Origin: Propionibacteriaceae bacterium
GTDB taxonomy: Bacteria > Actinomycetota > Actinomycetes > Propionibacteriales > Propionibacteriaceae
Assembly: GCA_024636075.1 (NCBI GenBank)
Contig: JAGXHS010000186.1
Span: 1 to 5,192, forward strand
DNA length: 5,192 nucleotides
Direction: 5' to 3'
The translations under genes were made by a program, and so were the position numbers. Below are positions 1-5,173 of the stretch, piece by piece. Below the pieces are notes generated by a model. It saw nothing but the letters and a program-made list of their open reading frames with translations. It searched no databases and was not told the DNA's origin. Each line of letters starts with the position of its first letter. Position 1 is the stretch's first letter.

Positions 1-315
1 CACCTGAATGTGCTCGTCGTCGATCTCGCTGTCCACCAGATCCCAGTCCGCCAATCGCGCGTTCCCGTGCGACGGCCGACGATCTCCCGACGGGCCGGCG
101 GCGAACCATGGGAAGCAGATCGGCACCCCACCGCGCAGCGCCTTCTCGTGGGCATACTCGGTGCGATCACTCATCCACAGCACGTCGCGTTGTCCTGCGG
201 GCACCCAACTGGCGAGGTGTGCCCCATGATCGTAGATCGTGATGTTGGCTTTCTCGCATCGCAGCACGCGATGCCGAAGCGGAGTGTCGACAACTTCAAG
301 ATGCGTAGCGCTCAT
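1..315 (-). CDS. D-hexose-6-phosphate mutarotase (aldose-1-epimerase family), 5' part only
   Basis: Reading the minus strand from the ATG at 315 gives 105 uninterrupted residues that run off the left edge, so the C-terminal two thirds are missing. The protein begins MSATHLEVVD. It contains GAHLASWVPAGQRDVLWMS (about residues 31-49), then ALRGGVPICFPWF (59-71) and PSHGNARLADW (81-91). These match the N-terminal signature of the YeaD-type glucose-6-phosphate 1-epimerases, cytosolic enzymes that interconvert alpha and beta anomers of hexose 6-phosphates. The family usually has HGFAR where this protein has HGNAR. The catalytic His and Glu further downstream lie outside the window. No strong Shine-Dalgarno precedes the ATG, and no other ATG or GTG is in frame upstream before the neighbouring gene, so the start rests on homology and position. 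It lies downstream of the DUF456 gene on the same strand (67-bp gap). The family assignment is firm; the exact sugar phosphate is inferred. Confidence 0.9.
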   Translation of the reverse strand, partial: MSATHLEVVDTPLRHRVLRCEKANITIYDHGAHLASWVPAGQRDVLWMSDRTEYAHEKALRGGVPICFPWFAAGPSGDRRPSHGNARLADWDLVDSEIDDEHIQV

Positions 316-360
316 GCAGGTGACGCTATCGGAGCAGGCCGACAGGTGAGGACAATTGGT

Positions 361-382
361 GCTGATCTGCGAGCAGATCAGC
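361..382. terminator. Inverted repeat directly after the DUF456 stop codon, possible terminator or attenuator
   Basis: GCTGATCTGC and its exact reverse complement GCAGATCAGC are separated by only two bases (GA). On the minus strand the repeat starts immediately after the TGA of the DUF456 gene and ends 45 bases before the mutarotase ATG. No T-run follows on either strand, but actinobacterial terminators often lack one. With a two-base spacer the hairpin must open a base pair or two at its tip. A protein-binding palindrome controlling the mutarotase gene is the alternative. Confidence 0.4.
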
Positions 383-892
383 TCAAAGACTGCCAGCGAT
401 GCTTGCCGTCAACAGCACGACTGCCACCCCGGCACACAACAGTTCGATCAGCATGCCGACGCCAATGGCCTTCAGGGCGATCCAACTGCTGCCCAGCGCT
501 TCAGCTGGATCGCGCACTCGAACCCACTCTGCGATGAACAATCCGACGACGAAGCCGATGACCAGCCCGAAGCCCGGGAGCAGGAGCATTCCCACCAGGC
601 CACCGAGCAGGCCGATCAGGATCGGCCATCGAGGGATGCTGCGATCTTTCAGCCGCCGCCTTGTCAGGAGCCAACTGGCCGTCATACCGATCAGCACGAA
701 CCCGCAGCCGACGCCCGCCGCGATCCAGCCCCACGACGATCCGCCCCATGCGCCCCACACCAGCAGGCCAAGGGCGATTGTGATGCTGCCCGGCAGCACC
801 GGCAGCACGATTCCGAACAGACCCAACGCTGCCAGCAACAGAGCCAGCAGCGCGATGACCAGGTTCGAGTCCACCCCACAAGTGTGCCGCAC
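383..892 (-). CDS. DUF456 family integral membrane protein
   Basis: A 169-residue, very hydrophobic protein. Apparent membrane segments lie at about residues 9-30, 36-49, 54-76, 90-122 (probably two passes) and 138-162. The VLPVLPG motif at residues 29-35 and the later run of small residues ending GLFIAEW (117-123), with spaced glycines (IGLLGGLVGMLLLPGFGLVIG), fit the DUF456 family, inner-membrane proteins of unknown function. A basic patch (RRRLK, 78-82) between helices suggests a cytoplasmic loop. The start used is GTG at 892; GTG at 874 (before DSNL) is an equally possible start, since neither has a clear ribosome binding site and no in-frame ATG exists upstream before a stop at 956-958. 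It is divergent from the PIG-L gene (68 bp) and may be co-transcribed with the mutarotase gene. The family call is good; no function can be assigned. Confidence 0.85.
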   Translation of the reverse strand: MRHTCGVDSNLVIALLALLLAALGLFGIVLPVLPGSITIALGLLVWGAWGGSSWGWIAAGVGCGFVLIGMTASWLLTRRRLKDRSIPRWPILIGLLGGLVGMLLLPGFGLVIGFVVGLFIAEWVRVRDPAEALGSSWIALKAIGVGMLIELLCAGVAVVLLTASIAGSL

Positions 893-915
893 GGCCCTGA
901 TGGCGACGATCGGTT

Positions 916-935
916 GCCGGGCGCAGCTGCCCGGC
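916..935. promoter_or_regulatory. Inverted repeat in the divergent DUF456 / PIG-L intergenic region
   Basis: GCCGGGC and its exact complement GCCCGGC flank a six-base spacer (GCAGCT) in the middle of the 68-bp gap between two divergently transcribed genes. Its place suggests an operator or an mRNA leader hairpin for either gene. I found no convincing -35/-10 pair next to it, and the repeat is pure G/C in its arms, which is common by chance in such DNA. Confidence 0.3.
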
Positions 936-960
936 CGCGATATCTGGGCGATGTGTCACC

Positions 961-1755
961 ATGGTGCTCATGGCCACGATTGTCTTCTTCCACGCCCACC
1001 CCGACGACGAAACCTCGGCCACGGCAGGAACCATGGCGATAGCCTCAGCCGATGGTCACCGGGTCGTGGTGGTTTACGCCACCAATGGTGAGTGCGGAGA
1101 GGTGCCTCAAGACCTGGCTGTCGATGAGTCCTTGGTCGATCGTCGGCGCAGCGAGGCTGAGTGCTCGGCCCAGGTCCTGGGCGTCGCTCGGGTGGCGTGG
1201 TTGGGATACGCCGATTCCGGCATGGCGGGGTGGCCGCAAAACGACCAGGAAACCAGCTTCCACCGGGCCGACCTTGACGAAGCGAGTGCCGCGTTGTCGA
1301 GCATCCTCGACGAGGAGGACGCCGATGACCTTGTCGGCTACGACTGGCACGGCAGCTATGGGCATCCTGATCATGTCAAGGTTCACCCCGTCACCTACCG
1401 GGCAGCAGGGCTGGCGCGGCGGAGGCCACGGGTCCTGGAGGTGACCTTGAATCGAGACATGCTTCGCGAGGGCATCAACCGGGCGCGTGAGATGAACCTG
1501 GATGTGGACATGGACGTCGATGCCGCAGATGACGGCAACCCGATCGGGACCCCGGCGGCCGAGATCCACTGGCAGGTGGACGTCAGCGACTACTTGGACA
1601 GAAAACGTCAGGCCATGCAGTGCCACACATCACAAACCAGCGACATCGGAATGTTCATGGCAATGCCGCCGGAGGTGTTCGTCGTAGCGTTCTCGCAGGA
1701 ACACTACCGCGAGCACGGCCGTCCCAATGGAATGATCACCGGCTGGCCGTTCTGA
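961..1755 (+). CDS. PIG-L/LmbE family zinc-dependent deacetylase
   Basis: A 264-residue protein of the family that includes MshB (GlcNAc-Ins deacetylase of mycothiol synthesis) and Mca (mycothiol conjugate amidase). The N-terminal strand ends in HAHPDDE (11-17): His13 and Asp16 are the expected zinc ligands and Asp15 the catalytic base. GSYGHPDHVKVH (131-142) supplies the third ligand, His138, and KRQAMQCHTSQ (215-225) matches the family's late KxxAMxxHxSQ motif. There is no signal peptide, so it should be cytosolic. An acidic stretch (MNLDVDMDVDAADDGNP, 178-194) sits between the core and the final helices. The start is ATG 961, but ATG 970 (MATIVFFHAHPDDE) is closer to how relatives begin; neither has a strong ribosome binding site. 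It is convergent with the prs-like gene, 31 bp apart. The enzyme class is sure; the substrate is unknown, and it is somewhat short for classical MshB or Mca, so those names are not used. Confidence 0.93.
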   Translation: MVLMATIVFFHAHPDDETSATAGTMAIASADGHRVVVVYATNGECGEVPQDLAVDESLVDRRRSEAECSAQVLGVARVAWLGYADSGMAGWPQNDQETSFHRADLDEASAALSSILDEEDADDLVGYDWHGSYGHPDHVKVHPVTYRAAGLARRRPRVLEVTLNRDMLREGINRAREMNLDVDMDVDAADDGNPIGTPAAEIHWQVDVSDYLDRKRQAMQCHTSQTSDIGMFMAMPPEVFVVAFSQEHYREHGRPNGMITGWPF

Positions 1756-1786
1756 CGCACGGCCCAGAACAGTTGCCTCCGCGCAC

Positions 1787-2767
1787 TCAGAAGAGGGCGT
1801 CGGGACCGGGGGGCGGGGCGTAGGCAGGATCGATGTCACGGAACAACTTGGAGACACTGCGGCCCTGATGCACCCTGCGCATCGCCTCGGCGAACAGACT
1901 TGCCACGCTCAGCACTTCGAGCTCCGGCCAGCCGCCGGGCGGGGGCACGGTGTTGGTGCACACCACCTCGGAGATCATCGGATGCTGCCGCAGGTGCTCC
2001 ACGGCATTCCCGGTGAACAAACCGTGGGTCGCGGCCACTGAAGCTTCCCTGCAGCCGAAGTCGCGCAGCCTGTCCATCAGCTCCATGATGCTGCCGCCGG
2101 TGGCGATCTCGTCGTCCAGCACGATTGCCCGCCTGCCGGCCACATCACCGACGATGGCCTCGATCACGACCTTGTCGTCCGACTTGCGCTGTTTGCTGCC
2201 CGCGGCCACCGGCAACCCCAGCATCCGGGCCAACAGGCTCGCCTGCTTGGCGTTACCCAGATCGGGCGACACGACGGTGCAGTCGTCCAGATTATGGCCG
2301 CGGTAGTGATCGGCCAGCACTCCGAGGCCGGTCAGGTGATCAACCGGAACACTGAAGAAGCCGTGCACCTGCGGTGCATGCAGCGTCATCGTGATCACCC
2401 TTGTCACTCCTGCGGTGACCAGCAGGTCGGCCACCAGACGGCCTCCCAACGAGATGCGGGAGGCATCCTTCTTGTCGGATCGGGCGTAGGCGTAGTGCGG
2501 AATCACCGCGGTGATCTGAGCTGCGGATGCCCCCCTGGCGGCGTCGATCATCAGGAGCAGTTCCATCAGGTGCTCCTGGGTCGGGGGGACCAGGGGCTGC
2601 ACGATGAACACGTCACGTTGACGGCAGTTCGACGACAACTGAGCCTGCAGGCAGTCGTTCGAGAACCTCTTGATCTCGACGTGCGACAACGGAACGCCGA
2701 GGTTCTCGCAGATCTCCTCGGCCAGCCCATGGTGCGCTGAACCAGAAAAGACGACCATGTTCTTCAC
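1787..2767 (-). CDS. prs: Ribose-phosphate pyrophosphokinase (PRPP synthetase) family protein, divergent paralogue
   Basis: From GTG 2767 the product is 326 residues (MKNMVVFSGS...), a usual length for actinobacterial PRPP synthetases, which make PRPP from ribose 5-phosphate and ATP in the cytosol. Family marks in order: KRFSN (33-37), RDVFIVQPL (51-59), HLMELLLMIDAARGASA (66-82), IPHYAYARSDKK (89-100, aligned with the ATP-binding YxYARQDRK), TLHAPQVHGFF (128-138, with the metal-binding His130), PVDHL (141-145), VVSPDLGNAK (165-174), SKQRK in the catalytic flexible loop (191-195), and the PRPP loop LDDEIATGGS (217-226). That loop is usually DDxIDTxGT, so the third Asp is Ala here; D130-type DLHA is TLHA. 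The start is chosen because GGGAGG sits 8 bases upstream; the open frame continues further upstream without a start signal and into the promoter of the next gene. The divergence suggests a second PRPP synthetase rather than the housekeeping enzyme. Confidence 0.87.
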   Translation of the reverse strand: MKNMVVFSGSAHHGLAEEICENLGVPLSHVEIKRFSNDCLQAQLSSNCRQRDVFIVQPLVPPTQEHLMELLLMIDAARGASAAQITAVIPHYAYARSDKKDASRISLGGRLVADLLVTAGVTRVITMTLHAPQVHGFFSVPVDHLTGLGVLADHYRGHNLDDCTVVSPDLGNAKQASLLARMLGLPVAAGSKQRKSDDKVVIEAIVGDVAGRRAIVLDDEIATGGSIMELMDRLRDFGCREASVAATHGLFTGNAVEHLRQHPMISEVVCTNTVPPPGGWPELEVLSVASLFAEAMRRVHQGRSVSKLFRDIDPAYAPPPGPDALF

Positions 2768-2775
2768 TACGGGGG

Positions 2776-2781
2776 CCTCCC
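2776..2781 (-). promoter_or_regulatory. Ribosome binding site that fixes the prs-like start
   Basis: On the minus strand GGGAGG is followed by CCCCCGTA and then GTG AAG AAC ATG. The spacing of 8 bases suits the GTG at 2767; the ATG at 2758 would be 17 bases away, too far. It also argues against the much longer open frame that begins at 2941. Confidence 0.8.
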
Positions 2782-2807
2782 GAGAGTTGCTGCTGACCAG
2801 TGCACCC

Positions 2808-2838
2808 AGCCTAGTGTCAGTAAGGCATGGTCGGGCAA
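2808..2838 (-). promoter_or_regulatory. Possible promoter of the prs-like gene
   Basis: On the minus strand TAGGCT (2813 down to 2808) fits the actinobacterial TAnnnT -10 pattern, and TTGCCC (2838 down to 2833) could be a -35 box with a longish 19-base spacer. Transcription would then start near 2800 and give a leader of about 33 bases containing the ribosome binding site. Weak boxes; the assignment is tentative. Confidence 0.3.
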
Positions 2839-2895
2839 GCCGTTCGGAGCTTCGCCCGCAACGGTCGGCGATCCGATCCGCGGGCGCGAAAGATG

Positions 2896-2922
2896 CTGAC
2901 ACCGATGGGTGGCGACTAAACT
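2896..2922 (+). promoter_or_regulatory. Promoter for a probable leaderless transcript
   Basis: CTGACA (2896-2901) resembles the -35 consensus and TAAACT (2917-2922) fits the TAnnnT -10 consensus; the spacer is 15 bases, a little short. The -10 box ends six bases before the ATG at 2929, so transcription should begin at or next to the A of the start codon. No Shine-Dalgarno is present, as expected for the leaderless mRNAs common in actinobacteria. Confidence 0.6.
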
Positions 2923-2928
2923 GCCCGC

Positions 2929-3318
2929 ATGACTTCCTCATCCTCCCCGTACCGCAACCTGCGTTTGGCAGCAGCGATTGCTACAGCGCTGATCTCGATC
3001 CAGCTGGTTCTCGGTCTCGCCGGCTTGGCCGGCAGCAACGGCCTGCTGGAGCCGCACGGATGGATCGGTTACGTCACTACGCTGACCACTGCCACTGCCG
3101 CCTACTTTGCGTGGCAGGTGAGTGGGCAGACGCACAGCAAGGGTGTCTTCTTTCACGCGGTGAGTCTGCCGGTGCTGTGCGTGCTGCAGATCGGACTTGC
3201 CGAGATGGATCTGAAGTGGGTCCACGTCGCGCTCGGTGTGACACTGGTGGTCGCGGTGGCTGGCTTGTTCGCGATGACCAGGAGGGGTGCTCCCGAGGAG
3301 TCGGGCTCAGCGGCCTGA
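2929..3318 (+). CDS. Small four-helix integral membrane protein of unknown function
   Basis: A 129-residue protein with four apparent membrane helices at about residues 11-33, 46-63, 71-90 and 96-116. A short polar N-terminus contains RNLR, and the hydrophilic C-terminus is MTRRGAPEESGSAA; positive charges near both ends suggest that both lie in the cytoplasm. Histidines occur at 43 (EPHGWIGY, just before helix 2), 69, 76 (in helix 3) and 99 (WVHVALG, in helix 4). The spacing resembles small haem-binding or CtaA/COX15-like half bundles, but there is no diagnostic motif, and a non-haem DUF-type membrane protein is as likely. The ATG is the only sensible start, lies six bases after a -10 box and has no ribosome binding site. 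The gene is divergent from the prs-like gene and its stop codon runs straight into a strong hairpin, so it is probably monocistronic. I do not recognise the family with certainty. Confidence 0.8.
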   Translation: MTSSSSPYRNLRLAAAIATALISIQLVLGLAGLAGSNGLLEPHGWIGYVTTLTTATAAYFAWQVSGQTHSKGVFFHAVSLPVLCVLQIGLAEMDLKWVHVALGVTLVVAVAGLFAMTRRGAPEESGSAA

Positions 3319-3354
3319 GCTTTCTGCCCCCGGTTGCACCGGGGGCAGAAAGCT
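3318..3354. terminator. Bidirectional terminator hairpin between convergent genes
   Basis: AGCTTTCTGCCCCCGG (3318-3333) and its exact reverse complement at 3339-3354 flank a five-base loop (TTGCA), giving a perfect 16-bp stem. It begins with the last base of the membrane protein's TGA and ends 7 bases before the stop codon of the CoADR-rhodanese gene on the other strand, so it can serve both transcripts. There is no T-run after the stem in either direction, as is common for GC-rich actinobacteria. Confidence 0.85.
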
Positions 3355-3361
3355 GACGGGG

Positions 3362-5074
3362 TCAGTTGAAGTTGTACTTGTCGACGATGGGTTCGCGTCC
3401 CTCTGTCTGGTCGTGGAAGTACTCCACGTTGCACAGCCCCAGGAAGGCGCCGTTGATGTTGACCGCCTGGTCCCAGCCCAGATTGTTCAGCTCGCGGGTC
3501 ATGTAGTACGACCGCTGACCGATTCGGCAGTGCAGGTAGATGGGCCGGTCGTCGGCGATTTCGTCGAGGCGGGAGCGGAACTGGCTGAAGGGGATGTTGC
3601 GCGCCCCCTTGATGTGACCACTTCTGAACTCACCCTTCTCCCGCACGTCGATGATGATCGCATCCTGCTCCACCAGTCCCCGAACCTGGTCCGGCTGGAC
3701 CTGGGCGATTTCGCCGCGCAGTTGGTTGAGCCCCACCAAACCGGCATGGTTCAGCACATCCTTCGCCGTTGCGTGCATCGGTGAGTAGCACAGCTCCAGA
3801 TCTGCCATGTCCTGCAGGGTCCCACCCATCTGGATCAGGGTGGACATCAGGTCAATGCGCTTGTCGACACCGCCCTTGCCGACGCCCTGCGCTCCGAGGA
3901 TCCGGCCGGTGGGCACCTCGAAGAGCACCTTCAGGTGAATCGGGCTGGCATCGGGCATCAGCCCGACCTTGTTGGAGTTGATGTAGTAGATCGAGTCGAA
4001 GGAGTAGCCCTCCACCGTGCACTCGCGCTCGGTCAAGCCCGTGGATGCTGCGGTCAGTTCGAACACCTGCACGACGGCGGAGCCGACGACGCCCATCCGG
4101 CGGTCGAAGCGACCGTACACGTGGTTGGCGGCGGCGCGAGCGGCCCGCTGTGCTGGTCCGGCCAGGGCAAGCTTGACCGGCTTCTTGGTGATCTGGTGGC
4201 TCAGTTCGACGGCGTCACCGACGGCGTAGATCGCTGGGTCACTGGTGCGGAAGTTGTGGTCGACCCAGATCGCCCCGGTGGTTCCGATGGTGAGTCCGGC
4301 GTCACGGGCCAGCCCGACCTCTGGGCGCACGCCGGCCGCCATCACCACCGCCTGCGCCGGCACGTGGTCGCCGCTGGCGAGGGACACGGTGCTGTCGGTG
4401 ATTTCACTCACGGCATCGTTCAACAGCACTCGTACACCCCTGTCGAGCAGCTCGCGGTGAATCAGCTGCACCAGATCGTCGTCCAGTCGCATCATCACCT
4501 GCGACTGCATCTCCACCAGAGTGACCTTCTTGCCCGACAGCTGCAGGTTCTCGGCGACCTCGAGGCCGACGTAGCCACCACCGACGACGACGACGTCGTG
4601 CACGTCGGATTTCTGCATGAAGGCGTGCATTTCTTCGACGTCGACGACGTTCCGCAGGGTGAAGACGTTGTCACCGTCGGCGCCGGGCAGCGGCGGCAGG
4701 ATCGGCGAGGCTCCGGGCGACAGGGCCAGCACCTCGTAGGGTTCGTCGAACTCGTCTCCCGATTCGATGTCTCGAACTGTGACCGTCCGCTCGTCCCGGT
4801 TGATGCGCAGCACCTCGTGCCGTACCCGCACGTCCAGGTTGTATTGTGACCGCAGCCGCTTCGGAGTCATCAGCACCAGGGAGGACGAATCCTCGACGAT
4901 GCCGGAGAGGTGATAGGGCAGCGAGCAGTTGGAGAAGGCGACGTCGCGTCCGCGGTCGAAGACAACGATGTCCGCCGACGGGTCCAACCGTCGGCACCGG
5001 GCAGCGAAGGACAACCCACCCGCCACGCCGCCGACGACGACGATCTTCTTCGGGTCATTGTGCTTGGTCTGCAT
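3362..5074 (-). CDS. CoA-disulfide reductase-like flavoprotein with C-terminal rhodanese domain
   Basis: A 570-residue cytosolic fusion. Residues 1 to about 450 form a pyridine nucleotide-disulfide oxidoreductase: FAD-binding VVGGVAGG (13-20), single redox cysteine Cys50 in FSNCSLPYHLSG, NAD(P)H site VVVVGGGYVGLEV (161-173) followed by Glu188 (VTLVEM), which usually favours NADH, second FAD motif YAVGDAVE (283-290) and dimerisation region RILGAQGVGKGGVDKRID (391-408). Residues from about 455 form a rhodanese domain with IIDVREKGEFRSGHIKGARNIP (474-495) and active Cys516 in HCRIGQR. Known CoADR-rhodanese fusions reduce CoA disulfides, CoA persulfides or polysulfides, so a role in thiol or sulfane-sulfur handling is inferred. 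The usual YYPGA tyrosine pair is LMPDA here (372-376), while Tyr430 is kept. ATG 5074 is chosen because AGGAG lies 8 bases upstream; an open frame 24 codons longer lacks such a site. It is convergent with the membrane protein gene and divergent from the gene at the right edge. Confidence 0.92.
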   Translation of the reverse strand: MQTKHNDPKKIVVVGGVAGGLSFAARCRRLDPSADIVVFDRGRDVAFSNCSLPYHLSGIVEDSSSLVLMTPKRLRSQYNLDVRVRHEVLRINRDERTVTVRDIESGDEFDEPYEVLALSPGASPILPPLPGADGDNVFTLRNVVDVEEMHAFMQKSDVHDVVVVGGGYVGLEVAENLQLSGKKVTLVEMQSQVMMRLDDDLVQLIHRELLDRGVRVLLNDAVSEITDSTVSLASGDHVPAQAVVMAAGVRPEVGLARDAGLTIGTTGAIWVDHNFRTSDPAIYAVGDAVELSHQITKKPVKLALAGPAQRAARAAANHVYGRFDRRMGVVGSAVVQVFELTAASTGLTERECTVEGYSFDSIYYINSNKVGLMPDASPIHLKVLFEVPTGRILGAQGVGKGGVDKRIDLMSTLIQMGGTLQDMADLELCYSPMHATAKDVLNHAGLVGLNQLRGEIAQVQPDQVRGLVEQDAIIIDVREKGEFRSGHIKGARNIPFSQFRSRLDEIADDRPIYLHCRIGQRSYYMTRELNNLGWDQAVNINGAFLGLCNVEYFHDQTEGREPIVDKYNFN

Positions 5075-5082
5075 TGTGAGTA

Positions 5083-5087
5083 CTCCT
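5083..5087 (-). promoter_or_regulatory. Ribosome binding site of the CoADR-rhodanese gene
   Basis: AGGAG on the minus strand is separated by eight bases (TACTCACA) from the ATG at 5074. It decides between this start and the one 24 codons upstream at 5146, whose extra residues also show no resemblance to the family. Confidence 0.8.
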
Positions 5088-5139
5088 GAGAATTCGAAGG
5101 GTCCCGGCCAACGCTTTGTCGATGCGGTGCAGCCGAGCC

Positions 5140-5161
5140 CGTGCACCCTTGCTGGTGCACG
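5140..5161. promoter_or_regulatory. Inverted repeat in the divergent region upstream of the CoADR-rhodanese gene
   Basis: CGTGCACC and its exact reverse complement GGTGCACG flank six bases (CTTGCT). The repeat lies 65 bases before the flavoprotein start and ends 12 bases before the ATG of the plus-strand gene at the right edge. It may be an operator for a dimeric regulator of one or both genes, or a leader hairpin just ahead of the plus-strand ribosome binding site. No clear -10 box was found in this gap on either strand. Confidence 0.4.
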
Positions 5162-5165
5162 CGGT

Positions 5166-5170
5166 GGAGG
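5166..5170 (+). promoter_or_regulatory. Ribosome binding site of the gene at the right edge
   Basis: GGAGG lies three bases before ATG 5174 and nine bases before the in-frame GTG 5180. The spacing fits GTG 5180 better, the family resemblance of MIVGIG fits ATG 5174. Either way it marks a real gene start. Confidence 0.6.
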
Positions 5171-5173
5171 AGC

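Noticed and set aside
10..537. 175-codon plus-strand open frame at the left edge
   Set aside because: Antisense to the clearly recognisable mutarotase fragment and to the end of the DUF456 gene.
356..1091. Two overlapping plus-strand open frames of about 230 codons
   Set aside because: They run antisense to the DUF456 gene and into the start of the PIG-L gene; composition is low-complexity Gln/His/Arg/Pro and Thr/Pro/Ser/Arg with no domain signal.
1045..1626. 193-codon open frame on the minus strand
   Set aside because: Complement of the PIG-L coding sequence, no motif, no ribosome binding site; a codon-bias shadow.
2853..2886. Seven-base inverted repeat CGCCCGC / GCGGGCG with a 20-base spacer
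   Set aside because: Short, G/C only and widely spaced; expected by chance in this DNA.
2768..2941. N-terminal extension of the prs-like gene to 384 residues
   Set aside because: The extra 58 residues resemble no PRPP synthetase, would overlap the start of the divergent gene, and cover the ribosome binding site that sits correctly before GTG 2767.
4576..4605. GAC/GTC trinucleotide run resembling a microsatellite
   Set aside because: It encodes the VVVVGGG strand and glycine motif of the NAD(P)H site on the minus strand, so protein sequence and codon choice explain it.
3935..4849. 304-codon open frame on the plus strand
   Set aside because: It lies fully antisense to the CoADR-rhodanese gene, has no recognisable domain or ribosome binding site, and is rich in His, Val, Asp and Gln as expected for the complement of a GC-rich coding frame.
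5075..5146. 24-residue N-terminal extension of the CoADR-rhodanese protein
   Set aside because: No ribosome binding site or family resemblance; ATG 5074 has AGGAG at ideal spacing.
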